The notes under the pieces were generated by a model that did not search any database, was not told the origin of the DNA, and worked only from the letters and a program-made list of their open reading frames with translations. Below, one piece after another: positions 24,413 to 34,890 of a DNA stretch of 64,000 nt; the first letter of the stretch is position 1, and every line of letters begins with the position of its first letter. Source of the DNA: Bedellia somnulentella (taxonomy: Eukaryota; Arthropoda; Insecta; Lepidoptera; Bedelliidae); NCBI GenBank assembly GCA_963576735.1, contig OY755175.1, forward strand, positions 10,556,401 to 10,620,400, in the 5' to 3' direction. A program made the position numbers and the translations under genes.

Positions 24413-25945
24413 ACTAGCTTTTTGCCCCGCGACTTCGTCCGCGTGGACTTCATTTTTTGCATCCAGTTTACATAATACCAAAATACCGAAACACTATCTC
24501 AACTCTGTGTTTTATATTTATAATCCCGCGGGCGTTGTTAATGACATAAAGGACATCGAGACTTTTTAAGTGATTGTTGGGCGATTCAGTTTGTGAAGCA
24601 TCACTAACAACCTTGTTTAAACTATCTTTTATTAATCTATTTCCAAAATTGGATGAAGAATTAGCATCTCTGAATACCCTTTTGAATACCTTACCTCTGG
24701 CTACACTTTTATGGCATTTATGGTTGTTAGCATATACTCATGAATGATTGATAGATGGATTTCATAAATTCAATCGCACCAAGTTTTATTATAAAATGTA
24801 AAAAAAAACTCTATATTAACTTTCATTTGCTATATCAACCCGTTAGGTGTTGAGTTCCAAAAATTCCTTTTTAATTGTTCATAAGAATCATGAAACAAAT
24901 ATACCAAGTTTTTATGTTCAGAAATGAAAATATCTTTAGTAAGTACAGATACGAATAGTAGTTTGGCGCTGCGGCGGCGGCCCGGTGCTGCCCCCTACAC
25001 TGACCGTTGATGATATTGGGAGAACTTGCAGCGATTGCTCGGCAATATAGGGATGATTAGTGGTGGATCTCCATCCAAAATAATCGCTAAATTGAAGGGA
25101 TAGTGCTTGCTATTATTATATATAGTGCTATTTTAAGCTAACAAAACTTTTTTTTTACAAAAAGATTGAAATACCTGAGATATGAACCCGGGACGATTGA
25201 TTCATAATAGTTCTAATTAAATATTCATAGTAGTTAGTTATACCGCTACGCCACGGAGACGTTACCGGGGCGGTGTCAAATTTTTATTACGCTTTATTTC
25301 ATATTAGTCTTACTATTGATAAACAAATTTGTCATTTAAATGTTCATTTATTTTGATGAAAACTAATGAAACCCCTTCATCTTTCCAAAATGAACATTAA
25401 CAAAGTGTCTGTTGTGAATTCCATCGATGATAAAAATAATCGCTGCAATATTTTGAGCCATATATGAGTTAAGGTTTTTTGATGTTACTATGAGAACTCT
25501 TGCGGATTCCTTAGTTTCAAGGAATCGTCGTCGTTTCATTTAGCTTCTAAATTTACATGTTTATATTCGTTTGCAATATAAGTAGATGTAAAAAAAATAT
25601 ATACGATAAACAAATAGTACATCATCCCTCGGGAGTTTCTTATTTTCGGGGATCCATTATCGTACCATTAAGCTTCTAAATTTTGATTTTTATATTAGTT
25701 TACAATATTTTACTTTGTTTTAAACGATACACAGCGCCATCTCCAATGCATCCAGCAAGCAAACAATATTTTTGATATCCCGTGGGAACATATTTTTTTC
25801 CAGGATAAATGTCCCTATCATTTAATTTAGACTTCTAACTACACGTCTGAAAAATTTCAAAGTAATCGGTTCAGTATTTACGGCGTGAAAGCGGAACAAA
25901 CAAACAAACAAACTCACTTTCTCATTTATAATATTAGTATGGATA
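24413..25945 (+). repeat. Long ACTAGC-type lepidopteran repeat
   Basis: The segment starts ACTAGCTTTTTGCCCCGCG with ACTTCGTCCGCGTGGACTT, and ends with TTCAAAGTAATCGGTTCAGT, an AAACAAACAAAC run and ATAATATTAGTATGGATA. I know this start and end pair as typical of a common lepidopteran repeat. The interior is degraded. It contains an antisense tRNA-like head and an imperfect internal duplication (AGCTTCTAAATTT at about 25543 and 25671). Confidence 0.65.
25180..25280 (-). repeat. tRNA-like SINE head inside the ACTAGC repeat
   Basis: On the minus strand the sequence reads GTCTCCGTGGCGTAGCGGTA with a box A-like TGGCGTAGCGG. About 60 nt later comes CCCGGGTTCATATCTCAGG, a degraded box B. The spacing fits a tRNA-derived head. 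It is a different head from families S and T. Confidence 0.5.
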
Positions 25946-26249
25946 AGTAACGATGCGATATTTAGGTTCGATTACTTGGTTTAAAACGCTAGAGCACAGA
26001 AACGATGCCGATGTTTTTACAAGCCATAAAAATGATAACTTTGGTTTTTCCTTATATAAATCAGTTTCTCCTTTGAATAAAGTCTTGTATTATATACCGG
26101 GTCAGTAGTTAGCCCCGTTTATGGCTCGCCCTCTGTCGTTACGTCTTAATAGGCGGCGATAGTTCAATAAAATTGTCATTTTATTGTCCGATTCTGTATT
26201 ATGAAACGTGAACCAATTTTTCTCTAAATTGGTCAGCTTTAATATTTTA
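25946..26249. other. Non-coding stretch
   Basis: Nothing recognised apart from a short CG-richer patch at 26095-26165. Confidence 0.4.
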
Positions 26250-26545
26250 GGCTACGATACTTATACTCATGCCCTTTATGCTCATTTGAGTAGGCAGATG
26301 CTTTCGATCGCTACTTTTTATGAGCCTGGCAAACCTCTCTTGTTTCCCTCACCCACATTATTCTTCTCAGACATGGTCATCTATTCTTCTCACTACAGAC
26401 TCCCGCCTTTGTCTGTTTGTTCTCCAAATGTCTTGCATGGCCGTCTTATACTAGCAATACTATCCATCCACTCCGTGTGCCCAAACCACTTCAACATATT
26501 TTTTTCTGTCTTGCACACAACGTCATCTTTCTTGAGCGTAAGTTC
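26250..26545 (-). repeat. Family B LINE 3'-end fragment, decayed coding
   Basis: On the plus strand the sequence parallels the 50.5 kb LINE end: ATACTCATGCC, then AGTAGGCAGATGCTTTCGAT, CTACTTTTTATGAGCCTGGC and AAACCTCTC, followed by the region facing the RGRPRRT and WFGHIERMD motifs (CCGTGTGCCCAAACCA). Stops and frameshifts break the minus-strand frame. It is cut off on the right by the DNA transposon at 26555. Confidence 0.65.
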
Positions 26546-26554
26546 TTAACTATA

Positions 26555-26871
26555 CAGGGTGGCTCATTCAAATCGGTCAGTATGGGAAAGTCTAAAACTA
26601 TAAGACATAGGAAGATTTGTTCTTAGGAACCATGTCACCAATTTTGATAAAAAGAAAAACTGCATTCATACATTTGAAAAAAAAAGTGTACCCAACTCGG
26701 GAATCGAACCCGGTTGTTTTGAAAAAATAAACTTACACGTTTTCTATTTTGATATCGATTGTGTAGGTCTTAAGCTGTAAATGTCTCCATAAAACATGAT
26801 GTCTAAAATGAATAAAATGCATTGTTTTGACATACTTTAATTTCTCAAAGTAGGTGTTCGAAGTGACCACC
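26555..26871 (+). repeat. Left inverted arm of the Tc1-like foldback element
   Basis: Pairs with 27430-27746. It includes the terminal CAGGGTGGCTC and, at 26700-26710, an antisense T-arm/box B-like GGTTCGATTCC inside CCGGGTTCGATTCCCG. Its inner edge holds the last codons of the transposase. Confidence 0.9.
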
Positions 26872-27180
26872 ATTTTTTTCAATACAATTTTCAACACGTT
26901 TTGGTAACGATCTTACTATTGCAGTTTGTATCTTCATGTGGTGAATTTGCGTTAAAATTGACTCTGTGGCTGCTTTTAGGTCTTCAACTGTGTCATAGCT
27001 TGTTTTGTAAACTTCATCCTTAACGTAACCCCATAAAATATAGTCTAGAGGCGTTAAATCGGGCGACCTCGCCTGTCATTTGATAGGGCCGTTCGTACCA
27101 ATCCATTTTCGCGGAAAGTTTTCATTTAAAAAGTCTCTTGCTATGCGACTATTGTGAGCCGGTGCTCCGTCCTGATTTTC
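26845..27180 (-). pseudogene. Transposase 3' fragment, Tc1/mariner superfamily
   Basis: A 112-codon frame reads from 27180 down to the stop at 26845-26847. It opens with QDGAPAH, the motif around the second catalytic Asp in many arthropod Tc1/mariner-like transposases, followed by FPRKWIG, RSPDLTPLDYILWGYVKDEV (carrying the third acidic residue) and the C-terminal NGGHFEHLL. One in-frame TGA stands before QARSPDL, where related proteins usually have Trp. The N-terminal DNA-binding and first-Asp regions are absent, so the gene is dead. Confidence 0.85.
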
Positions 27181-27429
27181 CAACCGTCATTTTCAAATAA
27201 GGTTTAACACGTCTGTGTATCTACAATATCTACATACTTACTTTAAGTGGGCTTTTCTATTGATTGTTAGTGTTTAATTACTGTAAATATCAAAACTTCC
27301 TTAAATGTTTAATGGAATGCAAACCACATGATACCGTGCATGTATGTTATAACTTATTATTAATAAGTTGAGAGGTACAAACAGTCATAGAGACAATTTT
27401 ACATGCCTGAACTTGTTGAATATTGTAAC

Positions 27430-27746
27430 GGTGGTCACTTCAAACACCTATTTTGAGAAATTAAAGTATGTCAAAACAATGCATTTTATTCATTTTAGAC
27501 ATCATGTTTTATGGAGACATTTAAAGATTAAGACCTACACAATCGATATCAAAATAGAAAAAGTGTAAGTTTATTTTTTCAAAACAACCGGGTTCGATTC
27601 CTGAGCTAAGTACACTTTTTTTTTCAAATGTATGAATGCAGTTTTTCTTTTTATCAAAATCGGTGACATGGTTCCTAAGAACAAATCTTCGTATGTCTTA
27701 TAGTTTCAGACTTTCCCATACTGACCGATTTGAATGAGCCACCCTG
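27430..27746 (-). repeat. Right inverted arm of the Tc1-like foldback element
   Basis: Reverse complement of 26555-26871. The box B-like GGTTCGATTCC at 27591-27601 is exactly mirror-placed (145 bp from the outer end) relative to the one in the left arm. Bases at about 27430-27460 repeat, on the plus strand, the transposase C-terminal codons. Confidence 0.9.
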
Positions 27747-27748
27747 TA

Positions 27749-28448
27749 TTCATAGTTTTGTGGATTATCATGATTGCGATCGATGAATGACTTATTGTAT
27801 TAAGCAGTAAATGATGAGTGATTAAAGAAAAAAAATGCATATAAACAGTCAATCATTACTGTGATAAAAATGAAAGCGAAATCTAGTATATTATACGATG
27901 TATATAATACGTTCATGTATTGTCTACAAATAATAATTAAACAAACTTATTACCGGTTTAGTTTGTATCGTCATGTTGACACGGCTAAGAGAAATTTAAG
28001 TTGTGAGGCTGTGTTTAACTACAAAGTTTATCGCCTTATCACCGTTTGAATAGATTTGTTGCTTGACATAAACCTCTTTAGAAATTTCTGAATCAATCTA
28101 TCCTGCTTAAACCCCCTCCCGAGATTTCTGCAGTTTGTCTTTCTATTGATTTTTTAATGGTTGGGTAACAAAATGGTTAAACAGGCCCTATTTTATTCAT
28201 TATTTATTTTGTTTTTCATTAACCGTGATGCTAGGAAAGTTGAAATTTTCATGGATTATGTAATTGAATAAATCAAACAATATCACAGACGTAATATTTT
28301 TGCGAGACGATATTGATAATTTGTAGACTTTTGGAATACTATCTACTAACAGTTTGATTAGTTACCTAATTTTCTTTATACTCTATTTTATGATGATGTT
28401 GTGGAAAGACTACCACAGATTTGATATCAAATCCTGAGTTCAATCTCA
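27749..28448. other. Non-coding stretch, no gene seen
   Basis: AT-rich, with no repeat or exon recognised. Confidence 0.45.
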
Positions 28449-28500
28449 ACGTTCACTCCGTATATCTCTGAAGAGGTTTCTTCAGAGATATAGAGTTGTC
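28449..28500 (-). repeat. SINE family S 3'-end remnant with perfect hairpin
   Basis: AACGTTCACTCCGTATATC continues to GAAGAGGTT and parallels the antisense family S end AACGTTCACGCCGTTTATCC...GAAGGGGTT. Bases 28461-28474 (TATATCTCTGAAGA) pair perfectly with 28479-28492 around a GGTT loop. This stem is much longer than in the other copies. Confidence 0.5.
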
Positions 28501-29129
28501 ATTTCTGAAGACTAACCATTAAGACGGTCATCCGTTAATATATTTAATGGTACAGAATTCAAATGCGTGATGCGACTCATACTTTGCCAGTTTATGTAAC
28601 TTATATATTGGTCTTATTATTTATAACAAAGGTAACCTTATTAATTGTCATACACTCTTCAGAAAACCATCTTACTATCATAGTAGTAATTGTTTAACCA
28701 TATGCTATTAATTTTATCATTGTAAGCTTCCATTGTTTCGAAATCAAAGGGCTTACTCAAATGCTTATTTGAATTGTCTTTTCTCGATTTGTCCGCTGTC
28801 CGCTTAGTTGATCTGAGTCACGATATGTGCCGCCTGGCACTATTGGGAGTCTCTCTAAAGCGGTTCTTTATTGCGACTGACTGGATTCACGTGCTATCAG
28901 ATCCTTGGGGAAATCAGCATATGATTTATCATATACGAAAGTAGTAACTTTATTTGATCGTGTGTACGCTTTAACTTAACACGTTACGAGAGAATGTTTA
29001 AGCAAGCACTATTAGAAAATAATTGATACCAAGAAACAAATAACAAAGTAAACAGTAATTTTGACGTTAAATTATATTTCATTATCATCAAATTAAATAA
29101 ATATAGGTATTAAATTTATTGTAATTTTT
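28501..29129. other. Non-coding stretch, no gene seen
   Basis: Nothing recognised in this AT-rich interval. Confidence 0.45.
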
Positions 29130-29246
29130 TTTAATGTAAATATTTGCATGCTAGCATACATAGTTAAATGTGATGGACCAATTGTAATAATGCAACATCT
29201 TAATTGTACCACATTTACGCAAATAAAATTGATTTTGATTTTGATT
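29130..29246 (+). repeat. Retroelement 3' end with ATTTTG tail
   Basis: A short segment ends in TACGCAAATAAAATTG followed by (ATTTTG)n-like repeats to 29246. An AATAAA followed directly by a short tandem tail is typical of LINE or SINE 3' ends in Lepidoptera. The family is not identified. Confidence 0.45.
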
Positions 29247-30200
29247 AAATTACTTAATATATATTTTCCATAACATTGCAGGAACATTGTAAATGTACAA
29301 TCCTTTGAGCTGTATCGTTGAATACTGGGATGCGGTACTCGTATATTCTGCAGAAATAGATAATTAACGCCGTTTACGGCACAAGGGAAAGCATGTTGCG
29401 GTACTCCATAATATATCGTACATCAAACCAATTAGGAATTTTGCTCATGATCATTAAAACTTTACACTGAGCTTGAAGCGCCGACATGCCGTCTCTTTTA
29501 CAAACGATTTAATGCAGTCAATACCGCTGAGAATTTATTTCCTCTGTATAAAACAATTAAAAGAAAAAATTTGGCTTGTAAATTATAGTTTAGTGCATAT
29601 TACTAACTTAATCCTCAATTGCAACAACTAGACGTTTATTTCTGCTCCAAACTTATTTTTTTTGTCTTCAGCAACTAAAAGAGACTCCATCTAATAAATA
29701 GATGGCTTATTTTTGGGATCCAAAAAGCGTGATCGATTTTCTGTAATATTAATTCATTTCATATCTGGTTTGTAGCAAAGCAACATCATTAAATGTCTGA
29801 ATTAAAAGTCAGTTCAATAAAACTTTCTTGGTACTTTCAATTGTAAGTAGGCGGAGTAAAGCATATTTCGATGTTGGATTCTGCGTCACCAGCTATATTG
29901 TTGAAACTTTGTTGCTATCCGGATACCTTTACTGATTTATATTGACGTCGGGTTCTTCTTTGTAATTGCTTCCGTGTTATGTAGCAATATTTAAAATCCT
30001 CTTATTTATTTTGAAAAGTAAGTTCCCGAAAAAAGCAGAAATATCTTCTAAAACAATAAGTTTTCAAACAGAATTTTAGTAAAAGAAAAGAGGAGTATCA
30101 GTTAATCATGAAACAATATAGATACACTGTCTAAAATTTTCATTTAAATAACTGTCACTTAATGAACCAAACAAACAGAAGCTTAAAAATCGATAATGGA
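29247..30200. other. Non-coding stretch, no gene seen
   Basis: AT-rich, no exon or repeat recognised. Confidence 0.4.
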
Positions 30201-30320
30201 ACCACAACCTTGTGCACACGTCTCTAATTTGCTTTGTAGTTAGCGTGTCTTTGTATGAGAAGCAATAAACACGAAAGTAAATGTACTTTTCTTTTAAAAT
30301 TTGTTGTTTTAGTAAAAAAA
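30201..30320 (+). repeat. Local direct duplication, copy 1
   Basis: TCTAATTTGCTTTGTAGTTA at 30223 recurs 160 bp downstream at 30383. The similarity continues through GTGTCTTTGTAT, AATAAACAA-like and CTTTTAAA segments. It looks like a local tandem duplication that has diverged. Confidence 0.65.
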
Positions 30321-30366
30321 TGTATAGTATACGAAAGGATATAGGACTTTTTATAGTAGTTAAGAA

Positions 30367-30475
30367 GCCACAGTCCCACGTATCTAATTTGCTTTGTAGT
30401 TAGGGTGTCTTTGTATTAGAATAAACAACTTCAAAAGCAAATGCATTTCCTTTTAAATTTGGATATTTTAGTGAG
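30367..30475 (+). repeat. Local direct duplication, copy 2
   Basis: Second copy of the segment at 30201. It shares CCACGTATCTAATTTGC/CCACACGTCTCTAATTTGC-like starts and the GTAGTTAG...GTGTCTTTGTAT block, with small indels. Confidence 0.65.
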
Positions 30476-31083
30476 GAAACCAATGCGAGAGATTACAAAA
30501 ATGCAAACGGTAGATTGCGGTCTGGGGCGGCGGCGGCGCCCACTTCCCGCCCGAACGCTGCCATTCATTACACATCGATTCCAGTTTCAATTACCAGAAC
30601 GAGGTGCATAGTTATTTTTTGTAAGGCTCCCGATACTCTGTGCTTTTCGTGTTAAACCGGCTGTATCGTAATACCGAATGGAAACAATAAAACACTCTGT
30701 TCGTAACTTTTTATATGAAATACTTTCATCGTGTCATAAAATGGGCCAGTAACTCGTTACAATGTATTCGGGCTTTGTATTGTAAATTATGCACTTCATA
30801 AAAATTTGTTCGCTTTAATTTTGCGAGTTGCTATCTAGATTACAATCGCGGGCGTACCGTTGTACATATTATTTTAAAATATGAGCATAATATACCTCTT
30901 TATTTCCTTTAAGGAACTGAAATTATTATTATCTCATCATATTATTATTCAATTCTAATAAACCTGCTCTGTCTTTGGTGCTTCCAATCCACAGTTAAGA
31001 AAAAAAACGGGGACTTTATAACCGAGATAAAAAATATTTGTTGTGCAAGAATATGTCCTTCTTTATGAATAATGAAAAACATT
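30476..31083. other. Non-coding stretch with a GC-rich block
   Basis: Bases at about 30510-30610 contain GGGGCGGCGGCGGCGCCC and further CG-rich sequence ending in TTTCAATTACC, unlike the AT-rich flanks. It may be a conserved regulatory block. No gene seen. Confidence 0.35.
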
Positions 31084-31200
31084 CAGACATATACTCACGC
31101 TATTAGTCCTCATTGCATAGGCAGACACTAACAATCACCCCTTTGTGCGTTCCCGGCAAACTTCATCTATGAGCTGCATTTACATTCACGTCATTTATGC
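31084..31200 (-). repeat. Family B LINE 3'-end fragment
   Basis: On the plus strand: CATATACTCACGCTATTAGT, CCTCATTGCATAGGCAGACA, ATCACCCCTTTGTGCG and CCCGGCAAACTTC. These align with the antisense LINE 3' end at 50500-50585. Minus-strand insertion, 5' truncated. Confidence 0.6.
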
Positions 31201-31676
31201 TTTTTTTTTGTTCGCATCATATTTTTATCTAAAAATGTTCCCGTGGTCATTTTCTATATTTACACAATTTCAAATATTTGAGCCATGTTTTACATCTTAT
31301 TTTTCGGCTCAAGTCAAAGTTACATCATGTTTAGAAGAAGAGAATCTCTTTACGAGATAACTGGCTATGAAATAATCTTAAGTAGGGTTATTGTTCGAGC
31401 ATCACTAGTGATAGAGCATCTTTCTGAGTCCTTAAAAAAGATTAATGGGACGCAAAACGGATGAAAGATCTTTCGCACTAATTTATTCAGGAGCTACTAA
31501 AACTTTTTGTATTCTGGAAAACACATATACTCAAAAGATTATTAAGGATTACTTAAGCTTTCTGTGTATAGGTCTAAGGCTGAAGGCCGTTATCAATAAA
31601 CCTTTCCCTTTATTTTTTAAGACTTAATTATAGCAATCATTTGTTCGTAGGATGTAAGATCTCATGATTTAGACTG

Positions 31677-31890
31677 CTTAGGCTATGAATCCCTAAAAGG
31701 GGTAGCCAGAGCTTCAGAATCAGATAATTCTTCAGCCATTTCTGGAAGTTAAGTGGGGAAAAGATTGTAAAAGAAATGTTTGTGGTGATGGGTCTCCATC
31801 CGCATCGCACAAAAAACACTTGAAAAACCCCCCCTTAGTTGCCTCTTACGATGGGTTAGTGATATTCTAAGCCGACACCACATAGCATAC
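31677..31890 (-). repeat. Family A repeat, copy 4
   Basis: From GGCTATGAATCCCTAAAAGG through AGCCAGAGCTTCAGAATC, TTAAGTGGGGAAAAGATTG, GGTGATGGGTCTCC, CGCATCGCAC, TTAGTTGCCTCTTACGATGG to AAGCCGACACCACA. The CATA tail is replaced by unrelated sequence. Confidence 0.8.
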
Positions 31891-32249
31891 TGTTATTCAA
31901 TTTCAATTATATTGATTGCACAAATAATTATCACAATTTTCTTGTTTCTGGTTGAGCGTAATATAAAACTTTGTACAGTGCGCTTGTATCAAATTCATTA
32001 TTTCATAAAATACATAAGGCGTGTGAACAAATCTATGAAGTTAATTTTAACCCAGTTTGACTTTCCAGAGCGGTATTGATTTGAAACTTTCCAGTCTAAG
32101 TTGCTCAAGTAATTATGTAAAATATGGTTTCGTGCTTGAATAAATTGATGATTAATATACCTTCTAAGTATTATGTGATGATCCGCTAGAACTAATAAGT
32201 CCTAGTTAGTTTATAGTGCAAATTAGCAGGCAGAGTAGTAACACTCTTT
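31891..32249. other. Non-coding stretch, no gene seen
   Basis: AT-rich, nothing recognised. Confidence 0.4.
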
Positions 32250-32545
32250 GTGAATTCACGTCACGTGATAGGGAGGCTAGTAACCACTTTCCATGAATGC
32301 GCATCAAATAACTGTCTCAATTCGAAGTATTTCCTCAGTCATGACTCATCATCATTAACATCTATTGAAGTCGCGGATCTAGTGTTTCTGCTAAAAATTG
32401 CTAGTTTGAACACCCAACACAACAATATTTATACGGCTTAAGAATAGACAAATTGGTGTAGATCACACTCGGGATTTGAACTCACATCCCCTACATTATA
32501 CGCTATGGTAAACCCACTGAGCTATCAAGCCACCTCGTACAGCGT
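32250..32545 (-). repeat. tRNA-headed SINE, divergent family S copy
   Basis: On the minus strand the head reads TTGATAGCTCAGTGGGTTTA, with box B-like GAGTTCAAATCCCG, then CTACACCAATTTGTCTATTC, as in the copy at 19.9 kb. The other end carries TCACGTGATAGGGAGGCTAG, matching the family S body. The middle is diverged or replaced. Pol III boxes are preserved, but no tRNA anticodon arm is credible. Confidence 0.6.
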
Positions 32546-33409
32546 TTAGCTATGTTTTTTTAAGTCCGGGAACCAGCATTTGTTTTTTTCTTAATGTTAA
32601 AAATGTCGTACCCTTCTAGCACTCCCTTTGGTATACTAAAGTGTTAACAGAGAAGCTCATTTTAACTCCGAATATAGTCATCGTATATTCGAGTACTGTC
32701 GGTACGTGACGATCTCAAGTCGGTTGAAATCTTGATGAGGAATTTCATTATCAGAGCGAGCTACGCGCATCTAATACGGTGTTCGCATCTTTCCTTGATT
32801 TCCTATTCATAGGCCATTATTGAGATTCTACAGTAAGACACAAGTAATTATGTTATATTTGATACTACTACATTTAGTTTATAATAGCTTCTATATTTGT
32901 TGAGTGTGCTTGATTTTTTTTCGCATCGATGTTTTCATTTTCTGTTTACACATCTCAAATATTCATTACATTTTAATTTTATTCAACCCTGCATAGTTAA
33001 AAATGAAGCTCCTCGCATCACAATCTTCAGAAGACGTATCGTACTGTAAAATTTACTTCGCCCGCATGAAATAATAAACGTAGCTATTACTCGTAAAAGT
33101 CAACTGCTTAGCTGCTTACCGAAGTCAGTCTGAACGCTAGCGTATTAGCTTATTGCTACGATTGGCAGGCGACCGTAATTAGCCGATGATTTCTAACGTT
33201 ACTTATTGAATTACCTTAGCTGTTCTTGTTCGTTTAAGCATTTGCAGCGGGTATATTTTTCCGGCTCGCTTTCAATTTAATGAAATTTTAAAATGCATCA
33301 AGTTTTTTTTATTGTTTACCTTGGAGAGCTATTAATATTACTTTTAATAAAGATATGAGAAAAATTGTTAGTTGTATATTTTTTTATAACAAGTAATAAT
33401 AAACAGGAC
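32546..33409. other. Non-coding stretch, no gene seen
   Basis: AT-rich, no features recognised. Confidence 0.4.
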
Positions 33410-33550
33410 AAACGGCGCTAGGCCCGCTCTTTTCACGTGAGTATACTATACAAGCAAAGCGTGGGTACTCTGAACACCAGTCGACAATGTCAAGTGATGT
33501 TCAGATGTATTGATAATGTACGGTGTGAACGTTTAAGTTCATAAAGACAA
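33410..33550 (+). repeat. SINE family S, 3' portion
   Basis: The copy carries TTTCACGTGAGTATACTATA, CAAGCAAAGCGTGGGTACTC, TGAACACCAG, GTGATGTTCAGA and GGTGTGAACGTTTAAGTT in the same order as the complement of the 43.5 kb copy. The tRNA head and the CCCC/GGGG stem are gone. Confidence 0.7.
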
Positions 33551-34383
33551 AAAATTTTTACTTCAACTCGTAAATTTTTAAGCATACATAATCTGCTTCC
33601 AATTGTTATTTTGATCTTGTTATAACTTTAAACAAGCGAATGTTGTTTTTCATATGTTTTTATCCCATAAAAGATTGTTTTATGCTTACCTAAGCAAAGT
33701 TCACGTCCTTATTTATAGTAGTGTAACTATATAGTCAGTCTGCCAGTGACAACACGCACGTATCTATGATGACTTCGAGGATCTCATACGGCTTAGTTAG
33801 ATTACTACAGCGTCTATAGAATACTGATTACCACTGCAATCTAATCTCATATTACGTACACCATCCAAACTTAATATCGTTGCTTTTATGATTATGAATG
33901 GATATCGAAGTATATAAGTATACATGAATCTGTACATTAATTTAAGAGAACTCTCAGAAAATTTGATGTGGAGAAACGGGTTTTTACCGTTTGTCGTTCT
34001 TATTTATTTAATAGTTCTCTGAAAGTTCTCTTGTACTAACCCATAGAAGCACTTACCTAGAAAGACGTGAGGGAAAGTTTAAAAGGTTAGACTCACTAAA
34101 GATCCAGACCACTTGGTCTACCAATCGGTGCACCCTCAAAGTCAACTATACGCTTGGCGTATTAGAGCCATATTAAAGCCGTACAACAGAAATATATTGT
34201 TATATGAAAATTGCTCCGCACTATGCTTCTTGTATGCATTTACAATGTTGTTATTTTTTGGAAAGTAAAGAATACGTTATAAAATCTTTTGTTCCCAACC
34301 TTTGTGTTTTAAATGCAATTTTAGAATATTAATTTCTCACTTGTTGACGAAGTAATTTACATAAAGTCTTACGTCACTTTTAA
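33551..34383. other. Non-coding stretch, no gene seen
   Basis: AT-rich, no exon or repeat recognised. Confidence 0.4.
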
Positions 34384-34735
34384 TCCGGTCAATTTATACA
34401 TTCAAGGTTACATAAATTCATATGAAGCTGAAAATTGGCACAATTGTTCATAACATGATTATAAATGAAACCTCAAAAGTCCCCATCGTTCCGAGGTGTG
34501 CTAAAAATTTTACACGAGGTCAAAGGTACCAAAAATCAGTTTTTTGCGATTTTAAGCGAAACGGTGAGTTTTTTCGCAAAATCCTCCAGTACAAAATTGT
34601 AGATCAGAAAATTCTATACAAAAAAGATATCAATAATTTTTTTCCTAAAAGCCACAATTTCGAAGATATAACGCGTTGAAAAGTTCGATCATTGGTAATC
34701 TTCATACTTTGCACACGTTTCCACGCCACCTATGA
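34384..34735 (+). repeat. Left inverted arm of the CXC foldback element
   Basis: Pairs with 35219-35576. Shared blocks include GGTTACATAAATTCAT, AGCTGAAAATTGGCACAATT, CCCCATCGTTCCGAGGTGTG, GCGAAACGGTGAGTTTTTTC and ATTGGTAATCTTCATACTTT. Confidence 0.85.
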
Positions 34736-34890
34736 GGTAGTGTACTTAGCGCGTTTTATTTTAACGTGGTATCCCCTGTAGGCCTATTCAACGGGTCTGC
34801 AGTGATTTTATTTGTTTTAAAACTATTGTAAAATATTATTGTACATATCGGTTGGTGAAAATAATGGCGGTGTAATTGAAAATGAAATGA

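Larger units (their letters stand above)
26555..27746 (-). mobile_element. Tc1/mariner-superfamily foldback element
   Basis: The element is 1,192 bp. Its outer ends CAGGGTGGCTCATTCAAATC and the reverse complement are both flanked by TA, as expected for Tc1/mariner target duplication. The arms at 26555-26871 and 27430-27746 are equal in length (317 bp) and nearly identical inverted copies. The minus-strand transposase 3' end runs into the left arm, and the right arm holds a second, opposite copy of that 3' end. The element has therefore replaced its 5' half with an inverted copy of its 3' half and cannot encode a transposase. Confidence 0.9.
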
